From an uncultured Actinomycetes bacterium (GTDB lineage Bacteria; Actinomycetota; Acidimicrobiia; Acidimicrobiales; Ilumatobacteraceae): a stretch of 28,808 nt of DNA. The stretch covers positions 1 to 28,808 of the forward strand of contig CAIOHI010000313.1 of assembly GCA_903858075.1 (NCBI GenBank), read 5' to 3'. A model generated the notes under the pieces. It did no database searches and was not told the origin of the DNA. It saw only the letters and a list, made by a program, of their open reading frames with translations. The translations under genes and the position numbers were made by a program. Shown here piece after piece: positions 8,179 to 15,884 of this stretch. Each line of letters begins with the position of its first letter. The stretch's first letter is position 1.

Positions 8179-8684
8179 AAACATATTTGCGGGCTGCCGT
8201 CATCGCAGCACTTTTTGCATCACTCATCTCTTTTACTTCTTCGGCGCCAACACAAGCCACCGTTGTTCCAAGGCTTGAAAGTTTTGGCAGTATTTCTATC
8301 CCTTCAATTGGGGTTACTGCTCCGCTGCATATGGGCGTAGGTAGAGCATCGTTGGCTAAAGGTTTTGGTCTCTGGCCTCAAACAGCACTTCCTGGCAGTC
8401 AAGGCAACACTGTTATTGCGGGGCACCGCACAAGCCATACACGTCCACTTTTCAACATCAACAAAATTGCAATTGGCGATGTCATTTACTTTTATATGCC
8501 AACGGGTATAGCAAAATACAAAGTGACCAAGAAGCAGATAGTGAAACCCAATGATGTGTGGATTACTCGACAAACCCGAGCTTCCATTGCAACCCTTTTT
8601 GCGTGTCATCCGCTGCGCTCCACAAAAGAGCGCTACGTGGTGACAGCATCACTGATGAATTTTGCTAAAAAGAAGAAGCCATGA
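8175..8684 (+). CDS. Class E-like sortase
   Basis: A 169-residue secreted or membrane-anchored cysteine transpeptidase that links proteins with an LPxTG-like (class E: LAxTG) signal to the cell envelope. An N-terminal hydrophobic segment at about 6-28 works as signal or anchor. The catalytic residues are all present: His84 in VIAGHRTSHTRPLF, Cys144 in LFACHPLRST, and Arg153 in KERYVV. The HRTSH and ACHP contexts match actinobacterial class E rather than class A. I chose the ATG at 8175, which overlaps the hemY stop, rather than an upstream in-frame ATG inside hemY that would bury the signal segment. The stop overlaps lnt by ATGA. No LAxTG substrate gene is visible nearby. Confidence 0.88.
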   Translation: MKTYLRAAVIAALFASLISFTSSAPTQATVVPRLESFGSISIPSIGVTAPLHMGVGRASLAKGFGLWPQTALPGSQGNTVIAGHRTSHTRPLFNINKIAIGDVIYFYMPTGIAKYKVTKKQIVKPNDVWITRQTRASIATLFACHPLRSTKERYVVTASLMNFAKKKKP

Positions 8685-10168
8685 AAACACCTATGCGATT
8701 TGTTCGCAACCGCAGCGTTCTTGCTGGCTTATGTATTGCATTTGCTATGCCACCCTGGGGTTGGTGGCCCTTTGCCTTCATTGGGTTGGGCATTTTCTAT
8801 AAAGCCTCCCAAAAAAGTGCGTCAAGAAAACAGGCATTTTTTGCAGGCTTCTCTTTGGGCCTCGGTTGGTTTCTCCCCACATTGGCATGGATGTGGTACA
8901 TCTCAATTCCTGGCTACATCTTTACGGTGATCTTTTTTTCATGTCTGCATGGTGTTGCTGAATTATTGATCTTCGGCAGAGAACCCCGGCATTTCCTGCA
9001 ACCCATAGCGCACGTGCTCGTTGAGGCTCTGCGTTTTTCGTGGCCATTTGGTGGTGCCCCAATAGCAACTCTTGCGATGACGCAATCAAACACTTGGTTT
9101 GCAAGCTTTGGTCGTATTGGTGGTGCGCTACTTGTGTCGTATCTCACTTGGCAGTTTGCTGTCATTCTTTTCTCCCGATTTCGACTTGTCATACCTTGCA
9201 TCGCCGCAGGAGTACTCCTTCTTGCAATTGCGCCCACAGGAGAGAACTTCCCCGGCAATACGAAACTGCGTATTGCTTATGTACAAGGGGGTGGCCCACA
9301 AGGAACACGTGCCACAAACACCAGCCCTCGCGATGTTGTATTACGCCACCTCGCGGCGACGCGAACCCTGACACTTGATCAGAAAATTGATGTGGTCATA
9401 TGGCCAGAAAACGTTGTCGACGTGCCTACATTCAGCAATTCGCGTGAAGCTAAAGAAATTGCTCAGGAAGCAAAACGGCTCAATGCCCCAATTTCAATTG
9501 GCGTCACCGACGATGTGCCGCCCGATAATTTTGCGAATGCCCAAGTTGTTGTTACTCCTGAAGGCGAAATCATTGACCGTTATGAAAAAGTACGGCGGGT
9601 TCCCTTCGGCGAATTTATTCCTATGCGAGGTTTTTTAGAGGCCCTCGGTGCACCAGTTCATCAAGTGCGCCACGATGCAATTAAAGGAAAGACACCCGCA
9701 ATTAGCGTCATTCCTCTTTCTCGTCCCACCATTAGCGGTGATGCACTTCAATCAGTTTCTTTTTCAACTCCTGTTTCCTGGGAAATATTTTTTGGTGGTC
9801 GCGTGAATGAAGGAATTGAGCGCGGAGCATCAATTATTAAGAATCCCACCAACGGCTCTTCGTATCGCGGAACTCTTTTGCAATCTCAACAAATTGCATC
9901 ATCACAATTACGTGCTATCGAGTTTGGGCGCTCTGTTGTGCAAGTGGCGCCCACGGGTTTCTCTGCATTTATTTCTCCGAGTGGAGAAGTTTCACAACGC
10001 TCGAAGGTAAGTGAGCGCCGTTTAGAAATTGCCGACATTGAGTTACGGACCGGGCGAACCTGGTATTCCCATTTAGGCGATTCACCGGTCATCATTTCCC
10101 TCCTCCTTGCCTTAGCTCTTCTTCTTATTCGCCATCAGCGAAAAGGACAGGGGCAGACCTCAGGCTGA
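8681..10168 (+). CDS. lnt: Apolipoprotein N-acyltransferase with Ser at the nucleophile position
   Basis: Lnt adds the third acyl chain to the lipoprotein N-terminal cysteine in the outer leaflet of the membrane. The 495-residue product has about seven membrane segments in 10-185, a nitrilase-like (CN-hydrolase) domain at about 195-450, and a last helix near 466-485. Two of the three catalytic residues are clear: Glu243 in VIWPEN and Lys303 in RYEKVRRVPFGEFIP. Where E. coli has Cys387 in ICYE, this protein reads VSWE, with Ser366 (codon TCC at 9776-9778) and Glu368. That is a Cys-to-Ser change at the thioester-forming residue. The reading frame is otherwise intact, so it may still work, use serine, or have a changed role. 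It ends the hem-sortase operon. Confidence 0.92.
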   Translation: MKTPMRFVRNRSVLAGLCIAFAMPPWGWWPFAFIGLGIFYKASQKSASRKQAFFAGFSLGLGWFLPTLAWMWYISIPGYIFTVIFFSCLHGVAELLIFGREPRHFLQPIAHVLVEALRFSWPFGGAPIATLAMTQSNTWFASFGRIGGALLVSYLTWQFAVILFSRFRLVIPCIAAGVLLLAIAPTGENFPGNTKLRIAYVQGGGPQGTRATNTSPRDVVLRHLAATRTLTLDQKIDVVIWPENVVDVPTFSNSREAKEIAQEAKRLNAPISIGVTDDVPPDNFANAQVVVTPEGEIIDRYEKVRRVPFGEFIPMRGFLEALGAPVHQVRHDAIKGKTPAISVIPLSRPTISGDALQSVSFSTPVSWEIFFGGRVNEGIERGASIIKNPTNGSSYRGTLLQSQQIASSQLRAIEFGRSVVQVAPTGFSAFISPSGEVSQRSKVSERRLEIADIELRTGRTWYSHLGDSPVIISLLLALALLLIRHQRKGQGQTSG

Positions 10169-10179
10169 GCGCACCTACC

Positions 10180-10200
10180 AGGCGGTAGCATGAGCCGCCT
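10180..10200 (+). promoter_or_regulatory. Inverted repeat bracketing the -10 of the glycosyltransferase cluster
   Basis: AGGCGG (10180-10185) and CCGCCT (10195-10200) form a perfect 6-base inverted repeat with a 9-base centre. The centre begins with TAGCAT (10186-10191), a good -10 hexamer, and the right arm ends directly before the ATG at 10201. With a start of transcription near 10198-10201 the repeat would not be in the RNA, so a DNA operator is the simpler reading. It could alternatively be the end hairpin of the lnt transcript, but no T-tract follows. Confidence 0.45.
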
Positions 10201-11487
10201 ATGAAACCTTCGGCCGACCCCCATGGCCCGCTGCGTATTGCGTACCTCACTTACCGTGGCAAGCCCCACGTTGGTGGACAAGGCGTATACACCCGTCACC
10301 TCACCAAGGCTCTGGCCGACCTCGGGCACCATGTTGAAGTATTTGGCGGGCAGCCCTACCCCATTCTCGACCCCCGAGTTGCCCTTCATCAGTTACCCAG
10401 CCTCGATATTTTCAACGACCAGTACCCCGGTCGTTTCCCGGCCTACTGGGAGCTCAACAACCTTCCCAACATCGTTGAGGCCGCACAGTTTCTTAAAGGC
10501 ACTTTTGGAGAACCAAAAGCTTTCAGCATGCGCGCATACCGCGAACTCAAAAAACGAGTGAACGATTTCGACTTGGTGCACGACAACCAGTGCTTGGGTA
10601 CCGACATTCTGAAAATAGAAAAAATTATTCCCACCATCGTCACTCTGCATCACCCCATTACCAAAGATCGCAAATTAGAGATGAGCCACACGAAGAGTCG
10701 TTACAAACGATTCGGCATTGGCCGCTGGTATTCATTTGTGGAAATGCAAGGCAAAGTTGCGTCCAAAATGCCACGCATTGTTGTGGTGAGCGAGAACTCC
10801 ATTAATGACATTCACACCGATATGGGTGTGAGCAAAGACCGCATGCGTCTTGTGCCGGTTGGTGTTGACCCCGAGTTATTCCGTCCGCTTCCTGAAGTGC
10901 TACGCAAACCCGGTCAGCTCATTACCACGGCATCTGCCGACGTTGCGCTGAAAGGTCTTTCATACTTGTTGGAAGCACTTGCGAAACTGCGCACAGAACG
11001 CGATGTACGACTTACCATTATTGGAAAACCAAAAGCAGGCCATAGCGCCGACCTCATTGCATCACTTGGCCTGACCGACGCAATTGACTTTGTATCTGGT
11101 GTAAGTGACGAACGAATTGTGGAACTGTACGCAGAAGCTCAGCTTGCCGTAGTTCCAAGCCTTTATGAAGGTTTTAGTCTTCCTGCAATTGAAGCAATGA
11201 GTACCGGAATTTGCCTTGTTGCCACCGATGGTGGTGCGCTACCTGAAGTCACAGGAACCGATGGCGAAACCGTACTGCAGTGTCCAGCCGGAGATGCCGA
11301 GGCGTTAGCCGCTGCAATTCGACGCGGCCTCGACGATGCAGCTCTGCGTGAGCGCATTGGTCTTGCGGGCCGTGAACGCGTTGCAAGCAGGTGGAGTTGG
11401 AAACACTGCGCACAACTCACTGTTGAGCAATATCGCGAAGTGCTCGACATGCCACACAACCGCATCAGACGACGAAGTGGTAACTAA
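10201..11487 (+). CDS. GT4-family glycosyltransferase
   Basis: A 428-residue GT-B fold retaining glycosyltransferase. The N-terminal acceptor domain begins RIAYLTYRGKPHVGGQGVY at 12-30, where the GGQG loop contacts the nucleotide sugar. The C-terminal donor domain has KGLSYLLEAL at 251-260 and the EX7E motif with Glu323 and Glu331 in YEGFSLPAIEA. The acceptor and sugar cannot be read from sequence. It is the first of three plus-strand genes (glycosyltransferase, methyltransferase, alpha/alpha-toroid protein) separated by 3 bases and then a 4-base overlap. This suggests one pathway building and methylating a glycan or glycolipid. The 11485-11487 stop is followed three bases later by the next ATG. 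Confidence 0.9.
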   Translation: MKPSADPHGPLRIAYLTYRGKPHVGGQGVYTRHLTKALADLGHHVEVFGGQPYPILDPRVALHQLPSLDIFNDQYPGRFPAYWELNNLPNIVEAAQFLKGTFGEPKAFSMRAYRELKKRVNDFDLVHDNQCLGTDILKIEKIIPTIVTLHHPITKDRKLEMSHTKSRYKRFGIGRWYSFVEMQGKVASKMPRIVVVSENSINDIHTDMGVSKDRMRLVPVGVDPELFRPLPEVLRKPGQLITTASADVALKGLSYLLEALAKLRTERDVRLTIIGKPKAGHSADLIASLGLTDAIDFVSGVSDERIVELYAEAQLAVVPSLYEGFSLPAIEAMSTGICLVATDGGALPEVTGTDGETVLQCPAGDAEALAAAIRRGLDDAALRERIGLAGRERVASRWSWKHCAQLTVEQYREVLDMPHNRIRRRSGN

Positions 11488-11490
11488 CAC

Positions 11491-12228
11491 ATGCTTACCC
11501 TGAAATTCTCTGAGCTTCAATTACAACCTGGCCACCTTTTTCTCGATGCAGGAGCAGGTTTTGGCCGTCACGCATTTGAAGCTGCGCGCCTAGGCGCAAA
11601 AGTGGTTGCTCTTGACTATGCATCAGACGAAGTGGTTGCTACTCGCAATACTTTTGCCGCAATGGCAGAAGCTGGTGAAATTTCAGCCGATCAATTCATT
11701 GCATGCTTGCGTGGCGATGCAACTCGGCTTCCTTTTGCCGACAACACATTTGACCGCATTGTTACGTCGGAAGTACTTGAACACATTCATGCCGATACGG
11801 CAGCAATTGCCGAGCTGTACCGCGTTCTCAAGCCAGGCGGAATACTTGGCGTCACTGTTCCTACTTGGTGGCCAGAGAAAATTAACTGGATGCTTTCCGA
11901 CGAGTACTACGCACCAAAATCGGTGGGTGGTCATGTTCGTATTTACAGCGCAACAGAATTGAAAGCGAAACTGCGCACAGCCGGACTCACAATAAAAAGT
12001 CAGCACCATGCACATGCACTGCATAGCCCATATTGGTGGTTGCGCTGTGCTGTTGGACCACGCAATGAAGAACACAGGGCTGTTCAGGCTTACAAGAAAT
12101 TTCTTGAGTGGGACATCATGAAACGTCCTACGTCTACCAAATATGCAGAGCGAATTCTGAGCCCCATTCTTGGGAAGAGCTACGTGGTGTACTCCCAAAA
12201 ATCACATGATCATGCGCGGGCATTATGA
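11491..12228 (+). CDS. Class I SAM-dependent methyltransferase (Methyltransf_11 type)
   Basis: A 245-residue Rossmann-fold methyltransferase. Motif I is FLDAGAGFGRHAFEAA at 17-32 and the acidic end of strand 2 is VVALDY at 37-42. RGDATRLPFADNTFDRIVTSEVLEH covers motifs II-III at about 74-98, followed by LYRVLKPGGILGVTVP. The C-terminal part, with paired aromatic residues (YWWLRC), is probably substrate binding but is not recognised. The protein starts unusually close to motif I, so the N-terminal cap is short. The gene overlaps the next one by ATGA. Position between a glycosyltransferase and a toroid protein suggests methylation of a sugar or lipid-linked glycan, which is inference only. Confidence 0.85.
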   Translation: MLTLKFSELQLQPGHLFLDAGAGFGRHAFEAARLGAKVVALDYASDEVVATRNTFAAMAEAGEISADQFIACLRGDATRLPFADNTFDRIVTSEVLEHIHADTAAIAELYRVLKPGGILGVTVPTWWPEKINWMLSDEYYAPKSVGGHVRIYSATELKAKLRTAGLTIKSQHHAHALHSPYWWLRCAVGPRNEEHRAVQAYKKFLEWDIMKRPTSTKYAERILSPILGKSYVVYSQKSHDHARAL

Positions 12229-13253
12229 ATCACACCATCAATATTCCCGGCGTCATATCGCATGATGAACTCGCACAAACTGCGGCATCAATTGCAAGCC
12301 TCCAGCTTCCTAGCGGAATGATTCCTTGGAATACTGGCGGGCACTGCGACCCCTGGAATCACGTGGAAACAGCGATGGCACTCGACACCCTCGGGTTGCA
12401 TCACGAAGCACGCCGTGCATACGAGTGGCTTGCCGATGTTCAGCGCAGCGATGGCTCTTGGCACAACTACTACCACTCCGATGGAAGTGTGAAAGAAGCA
12501 AAACTCGATACCAATGTGTGCGCATATATGGCTGCCGGACTCTGGCATCACTGGCTATGCACTGGCGACAAAAAGACTTTGCACTCACTTTGGCCAACAG
12601 CAAAAGCTGCGTTGCAGTGGGTGCTATCCATGCGTCGCCCTGACGGAACAATTCTGTGGGCAAAAGAAGTTGACGAGTCCCCATGGGACTACGCACTTCT
12701 CACGGGGTCGTGTTCTATTCGACACTCACTGCGCTGTGGCGCCATGGTTGCTGCACTTCTCGACGACCACGCCGATATTTATTTGCGCGCTGCCGACACC
12801 ATTGACGATGTAGTACGTACCGATCTCAATGCTTTTGAGCCAAAAGAGCGTTTTGCTATGGACTGGTACTACCCCATTCTCACAGGAGCAAAAGAATCCG
12901 TACAGGCAAAAGATCGCCTCGCGATGTTCTACGACACTTTCATCATGGAAGGTCTTGGAGTGCGCTGTGTGAGCGACGAACCGTGGGTCACAGCAGCCGA
13001 AACTGCAGAATGCTCATTGTCTTATGCCGCCATTGGCGATTTAGACACAGCGAAAAAACTTTTGCAGTGGACTCGCCCACATCGCACCGCCAACGGGTCT
13101 TACCTCACGGGCATTGTGCACCCGCAACTCATCTCATTTCCTGAAAATGAATGCACGGCGTACACGGGTGCAGCAATTATCTTGGCTGCCGATGCAATTG
13201 CTAACACTTCACCAGGTGCTCGACTTTTCATGCACGACGGTTTTTCCGATTAG
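12225..13253 (+). CDS. Alpha/alpha-toroid protein ('prenyltransferase'/six-hairpin glycosidase-like)
   Basis: A 342-residue protein with repeated Trp-rich helical hairpins of the kind found in terpenoid cyclase/prenyltransferase and six-hairpin glycosidase folds. Repeats are seen as VETAMALDTLGLHHEARRAYEW at about 46-66 (given in part), DGSWHNYYH near 80, and DTNVCAYMAAGLWHHW near 95-110. Further repeats occur near 145-155 (DGTILWAKE) and 265-275. Acidic residues in WNTGGHCDPWNHVE near 36-48 and DEPWVTAAETAE near 250-261 could line a central cavity. No signal peptide or membrane segment is seen. Relatives in actinobacteria tend to be labelled prenyltransferase, but the protein lacks a diagnostic terpene-cyclase DDxD motif, and a glycoside-active role fits the neighbours better. 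Function is unknown. Confidence 0.7.
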   Translation: MNHTINIPGVISHDELAQTAASIASLQLPSGMIPWNTGGHCDPWNHVETAMALDTLGLHHEARRAYEWLADVQRSDGSWHNYYHSDGSVKEAKLDTNVCAYMAAGLWHHWLCTGDKKTLHSLWPTAKAALQWVLSMRRPDGTILWAKEVDESPWDYALLTGSCSIRHSLRCGAMVAALLDDHADIYLRAADTIDDVVRTDLNAFEPKERFAMDWYYPILTGAKESVQAKDRLAMFYDTFIMEGLGVRCVSDEPWVTAAETAECSLSYAAIGDLDTAKKLLQWTRPHRTANGSYLTGIVHPQLISFPENECTAYTGAAIILAADAIANTSPGARLFMHDGFSD

Positions 13254-13264
13254 ATAACCGAAAT

Positions 13265-13900
13265 TCACTGTCGCTGTAAAACTCGCAAGCTTCCCGTTGC
13301 GTTGACTTCAACAAATTTTCCACTTGCGAGTGCGGGCAAGTAAATATCTTCATACGGGGGGCGACCACCATCGGCCGGGTTGGGAAACACATCGTGAATT
13401 GCCAACAAGCCACCCACCATTACGTGCGGCGTCCAATACGCATAGTCGGCACGTGCAGGTTCAACACCGTGTCCGCCGTCAATGAACAAGAAACTCAACG
13501 GCGTTGTCCAACTTTGAGCAACCGTCGGTGAGTGCCCTACTACTGCAATAACAACGTCATCTAGTTCAGCATCGGTGATGGTTCGTTGGAATGTCGGCAA
13601 AGTATTGAGCCTGCCAGTATGTGCATCAACCAACGTGACATCGTGCGACTCCCAACCTGGCTGGTTCTCTTCGCTTCCTTGATGATGGTCGACCGCGAAA
13701 AGAACACTTTTATTTTCACGAGCCGCAGCACCTAACCAAATTGTTGACCTGCCGCAATATGACCCCACTTCAAGCATGGGAGCATGCGCTATGTCAGAAA
13801 CAAGAGAAACCGCAGCGTCGTATAACGCATCGCCTTCTTCTTCTGGCATGAACCCCTTTGCCGCCACCGCATGGCGACGCAGATTGGCGTGAATTACCAA
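13265..13900 (-). CDS. Class I SAM-dependent methyltransferase (Methyltransf_24 type)
   Basis: A 211-residue methyltransferase with motif I in MLEVGSYCGRSTIWLG at 42-57, the acidic SAM-ribose residue in FAVDHH at 68-73, LFIDGGHG near 137-144, and GGLLAIHDVF near 161-170. The IDGGH and HDV blocks are typical of the Methyltransf_24 group, which includes enzymes acting on sugars of glycopeptides and macrolides; the substrate here is unknown. The start is a TTG at 13900 overlapping the nitroreductase stop. An ATG at 13849 with AAGGGG upstream is the alternative, but the residues KGFMPEEEG that straddle it look like a conserved family block, which favours the TTG. It converges with the toroid-protein gene, 11 bases away. 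Confidence 0.85.
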   Translation of the reverse strand: MVIHANLRRHAVAAKGFMPEEEGDALYDAAVSLVSDIAHAPMLEVGSYCGRSTIWLGAAARENKSVLFAVDHHQGSEENQPGWESHDVTLVDAHTGRLNTLPTFQRTITDAELDDVVIAVVGHSPTVAQSWTTPLSFLFIDGGHGVEPARADYAYWTPHVMVGGLLAIHDVFPNPADGGRPPYEDIYLPALASGKFVEVNATGSLRVLQRQ

Positions 13901-14553
13901 CGGTCCCAGTGCAAGATGCTGTCAACTGGTGGACGTGCAGCTGCTTTGAAATCGGTTCCCTTGGTGTAGGCCAATGGCGACAAGCACACTTGCTGCACGG
14001 TGTCGAAAGGAATATCTAAAATTTCAGCAACTTGTTGTTCCATCATGAGATGCACAGTGGTCCACGCGGTACCAAGCCCACGCGCACGTGCTGCCAACAT
14101 GAACGACCACATGCCGGGCAAAATGTTGCCAAGCATCGACGCCGACATCATTGCTGGAGCACCATCGAGGCGAGCTCCTTGTGTGCAACCAATGATGAGT
14201 GCAGGCGCATCGCCCATGTGCTCACCTAAGAAGTCGGCTGAGTCTGCAGAGCGCTTTTGCTGATCATTTGCACTGGCTTCGCCCTTATCGATGGAACCGA
14301 TGTACACACCGTCCATTGACTTGTACATGGAATAGCACTGTTGGTAAATATCGCCCACTGCTTTTCGCTTGGCTGCATCTTTCACCACAATGAACCCCAT
14401 GGTCATCATGTTGCTGCCCGAAGGTGACTGCATAGCTGCAGTTGCACACTCACGAATGACCTCATCGGGAACAGGCTTGGAAAAATCGAGACGCTTACGT
14501 ACTGCGCGCGTGGTGGACAAGAGCTCATCTGGGTTTAAAGGAAGTAATGACAC
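13894..14553 (-). CDS. Nitroreductase-family FMN flavoprotein
   Basis: A 219-residue NAD(P)H-dependent oxidoreductase of the nitroreductase family. The FMN-phosphate loop is TTRAVRKRLDF at 14-24, followed by SPSGSNMM near 43-50. AWTTVHLM and a late basic region also fit family positions. Such proteins reduce nitro groups, quinones or flavins, or remodel dehydro-amino acids; nothing in the sequence selects among these. The start is GTG. A TACCAT hexamer seven bases upstream of it suggests its own leaderless transcript. It overlaps the methyltransferase start downstream, so the two probably share one message. Confidence 0.87.
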   Translation of the reverse strand: MSLLPLNPDELLSTTRAVRKRLDFSKPVPDEVIRECATAAMQSPSGSNMMTMGFIVVKDAAKRKAVGDIYQQCYSMYKSMDGVYIGSIDKGEASANDQQKRSADSADFLGEHMGDAPALIIGCTQGARLDGAPAMMSASMLGNILPGMWSFMLAARARGLGTAWTTVHLMMEQQVAEILDIPFDTVQQVCLSPLAYTKGTDFKAAARPPVDSILHWDRW

Positions 14554-14560
14554 AGACGAA

Positions 14561-14566
14561 ATGGTA
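14561..14566 (-). promoter_or_regulatory. -10 element of a probable leaderless promoter (nitroreductase)
   Basis: TACCAT on the minus strand lies seven bases before the GTG at 14553, in the 27-base gap behind the GH1 gene. No Shine-Dalgarno sequence is seen. Confidence 0.5.
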
Positions 14567-14580
14567 GCCCGTTTTTGGTG

Positions 14581-15795
14581 CTACACGAGAGGCAAAAGTG
14601 CATTTGCTCGAGCAACATCGCCCAGCCAGCGAGCACTTGGTTTGATGTTCCGCTCTTGTGTTTCCCGATTCACCCCAACGAGACCAAAGGTTGGCCCGTA
14701 CCCATAGGCCCATTCAAAATTATCGAGCAAGCTCCAATACATGTACCCCTCCACCGGAATACCGTCGGCAATGCAGCGCAAAACGCAGTGCAGTGCCTCA
14801 TTGACGTATTCAACACGTTCCTGGTCATTCACTACCGCAATGCCATTTTCGGTAACCATGATGGGCACGCCTCGTGTTTCGCTATAGGCACGACGAATGG
14901 TCGCCTCTAAAGCTTGGGGGTAGTACTCGTAGCCCATAATGGTGAGCCGGGCATCGGGGTCTGGCTTCATTCGACCCTGCGCGTTGAATCTTTCGCGTGT
15001 GTAAGTTTGCACTCCGAAAAAATCATCACCAATAGCGGCTTCAAGAAAACATGTCTCGAGGCCATCAAAACCGCTCTGACGTTTTGCATGAGCCATTGCA
15101 ACTTCATCTGGGTTTTCAGATTGCTCATCAACTTGGAATTCAACCATTGCCAGCGTGAGACCAATGGGAGCCGAAGAAATAGATTTCACTGCATCGCGTG
15201 ACTTGGTATGGGCATCGCAGAAAACTGCATTGACAGCATCTCTTGATGATTTGCTGCGTTTACCGGGAGGAAATTGCCCAATGAGATACCCAATAGTGGA
15301 AACCATGTTTGGTTCGTTGATGGTGCACCAACGTGCAACATCACTGCCCATGAATTGTGCAACTTTCGCGGAATAGCGCGCAAAGAGATCTGCAGTACGA
15401 GGGTTTTCCCACCCACCTTGAGCAACAACCCACAGTGGTGTTGTGAAGTGATGCAAAGTCACAATGGGCTGTATTCCATTTTCCCAACATGAGGCAATGA
15501 CACGTTTGTAATGTTGCAAAGCAGCCAGTGAAAACTCACCTTCGGCTGGCTCTACACGCGACCATTCAATGCTGAAGCGATACGCCTGCAAACCAAGATC
15601 AGCGATGAGCTTGATGTCGTTTGGGTACATGTGATACTGGTCGCAACAGTCGCCGCTCGGTTCTATACATGGCGTATCGGCACGGTGTTCCCACTCCCAC
15701 CAATCGTTATTGGTGTTGTTTCCCTCCACTTGATGCGCTGCTGTGGCAGTGCCCCACAGGAACCCTTTGGGAAATGAAGTTTGAGTGTTTTCCAT
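14581..15795 (-). CDS. GH1 beta-glucosidase
   Basis: A 404-residue retaining beta-glycosidase of family GH1, probably cytoplasmic because no signal peptide is present. The N-terminal signature FPKGFLWGTATAAHQVEGN is at 8-26. The acid/base glutamate is Glu161 in CTINEPN, and the nucleophile is Glu316 in VTENGIA. The sugar-binding WSLLDNFEWAYGY block is near 360-372. It is shorter than the common 440-470 length, with tightened loops, but all catalytic blocks are intact. It sits alone between divergent tesB and the nitroreductase; no sugar transporter is adjacent, so the source of its substrate is not shown. Confidence 0.95.
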   Translation of the reverse strand: MENTQTSFPKGFLWGTATAAHQVEGNNTNNDWWEWEHRADTPCIEPSGDCCDQYHMYPNDIKLIADLGLQAYRFSIEWSRVEPAEGEFSLAALQHYKRVIASCWENGIQPIVTLHHFTTPLWVVAQGGWENPRTADLFARYSAKVAQFMGSDVARWCTINEPNMVSTIGYLIGQFPPGKRSKSSRDAVNAVFCDAHTKSRDAVKSISSAPIGLTLAMVEFQVDEQSENPDEVAMAHAKRQSGFDGLETCFLEAAIGDDFFGVQTYTRERFNAQGRMKPDPDARLTIMGYEYYPQALEATIRRAYSETRGVPIMVTENGIAVVNDQERVEYVNEALHCVLRCIADGIPVEGYMYWSLLDNFEWAYGYGPTFGLVGVNRETQERNIKPSARWLGDVARANALLPLV

Positions 15796-15803
15796 AAGTA
15801 CCT

Positions 15804-15831
15804 ACTGTAGATCAGCATCGCGAGAGGTGAA
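15804..15831 (-). promoter_or_regulatory. Promoter of the GH1 gene
   Basis: TACAGT (15804-15809, minus strand) is eight bases before the ATG. A TTCACC (15826-15831), matching four of six bases of TTGACA, precedes it with a 16-base spacer. This is the only leaderless-type start in the window where I can also propose a -35. Confidence 0.5.
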
Positions 15832-15837
15832 TTCTCG
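15821..15837. promoter_or_regulatory. Small inverted repeat over the GH1 promoter -35
   Basis: CGAGA and TCTCG form a 5-base inverted repeat around a 7-base centre that contains the proposed -35. It lies between the divergent GH1 and tesB genes and could be an operator, but a 5-base repeat is short enough to arise by chance. Confidence 0.2.
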
Positions 15838-15884
15838 GAAATGAGCAGAGTTTTTTACCCCAAAAAGTGGCAACATAGAGGAAC

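Noticed and set aside
14581..15795. GH1 gene considered truncated because it is about 404 residues
   Set aside because: Both catalytic glutamates and the terminal WSLLDNFEW block are present; it is a compact but complete family member.
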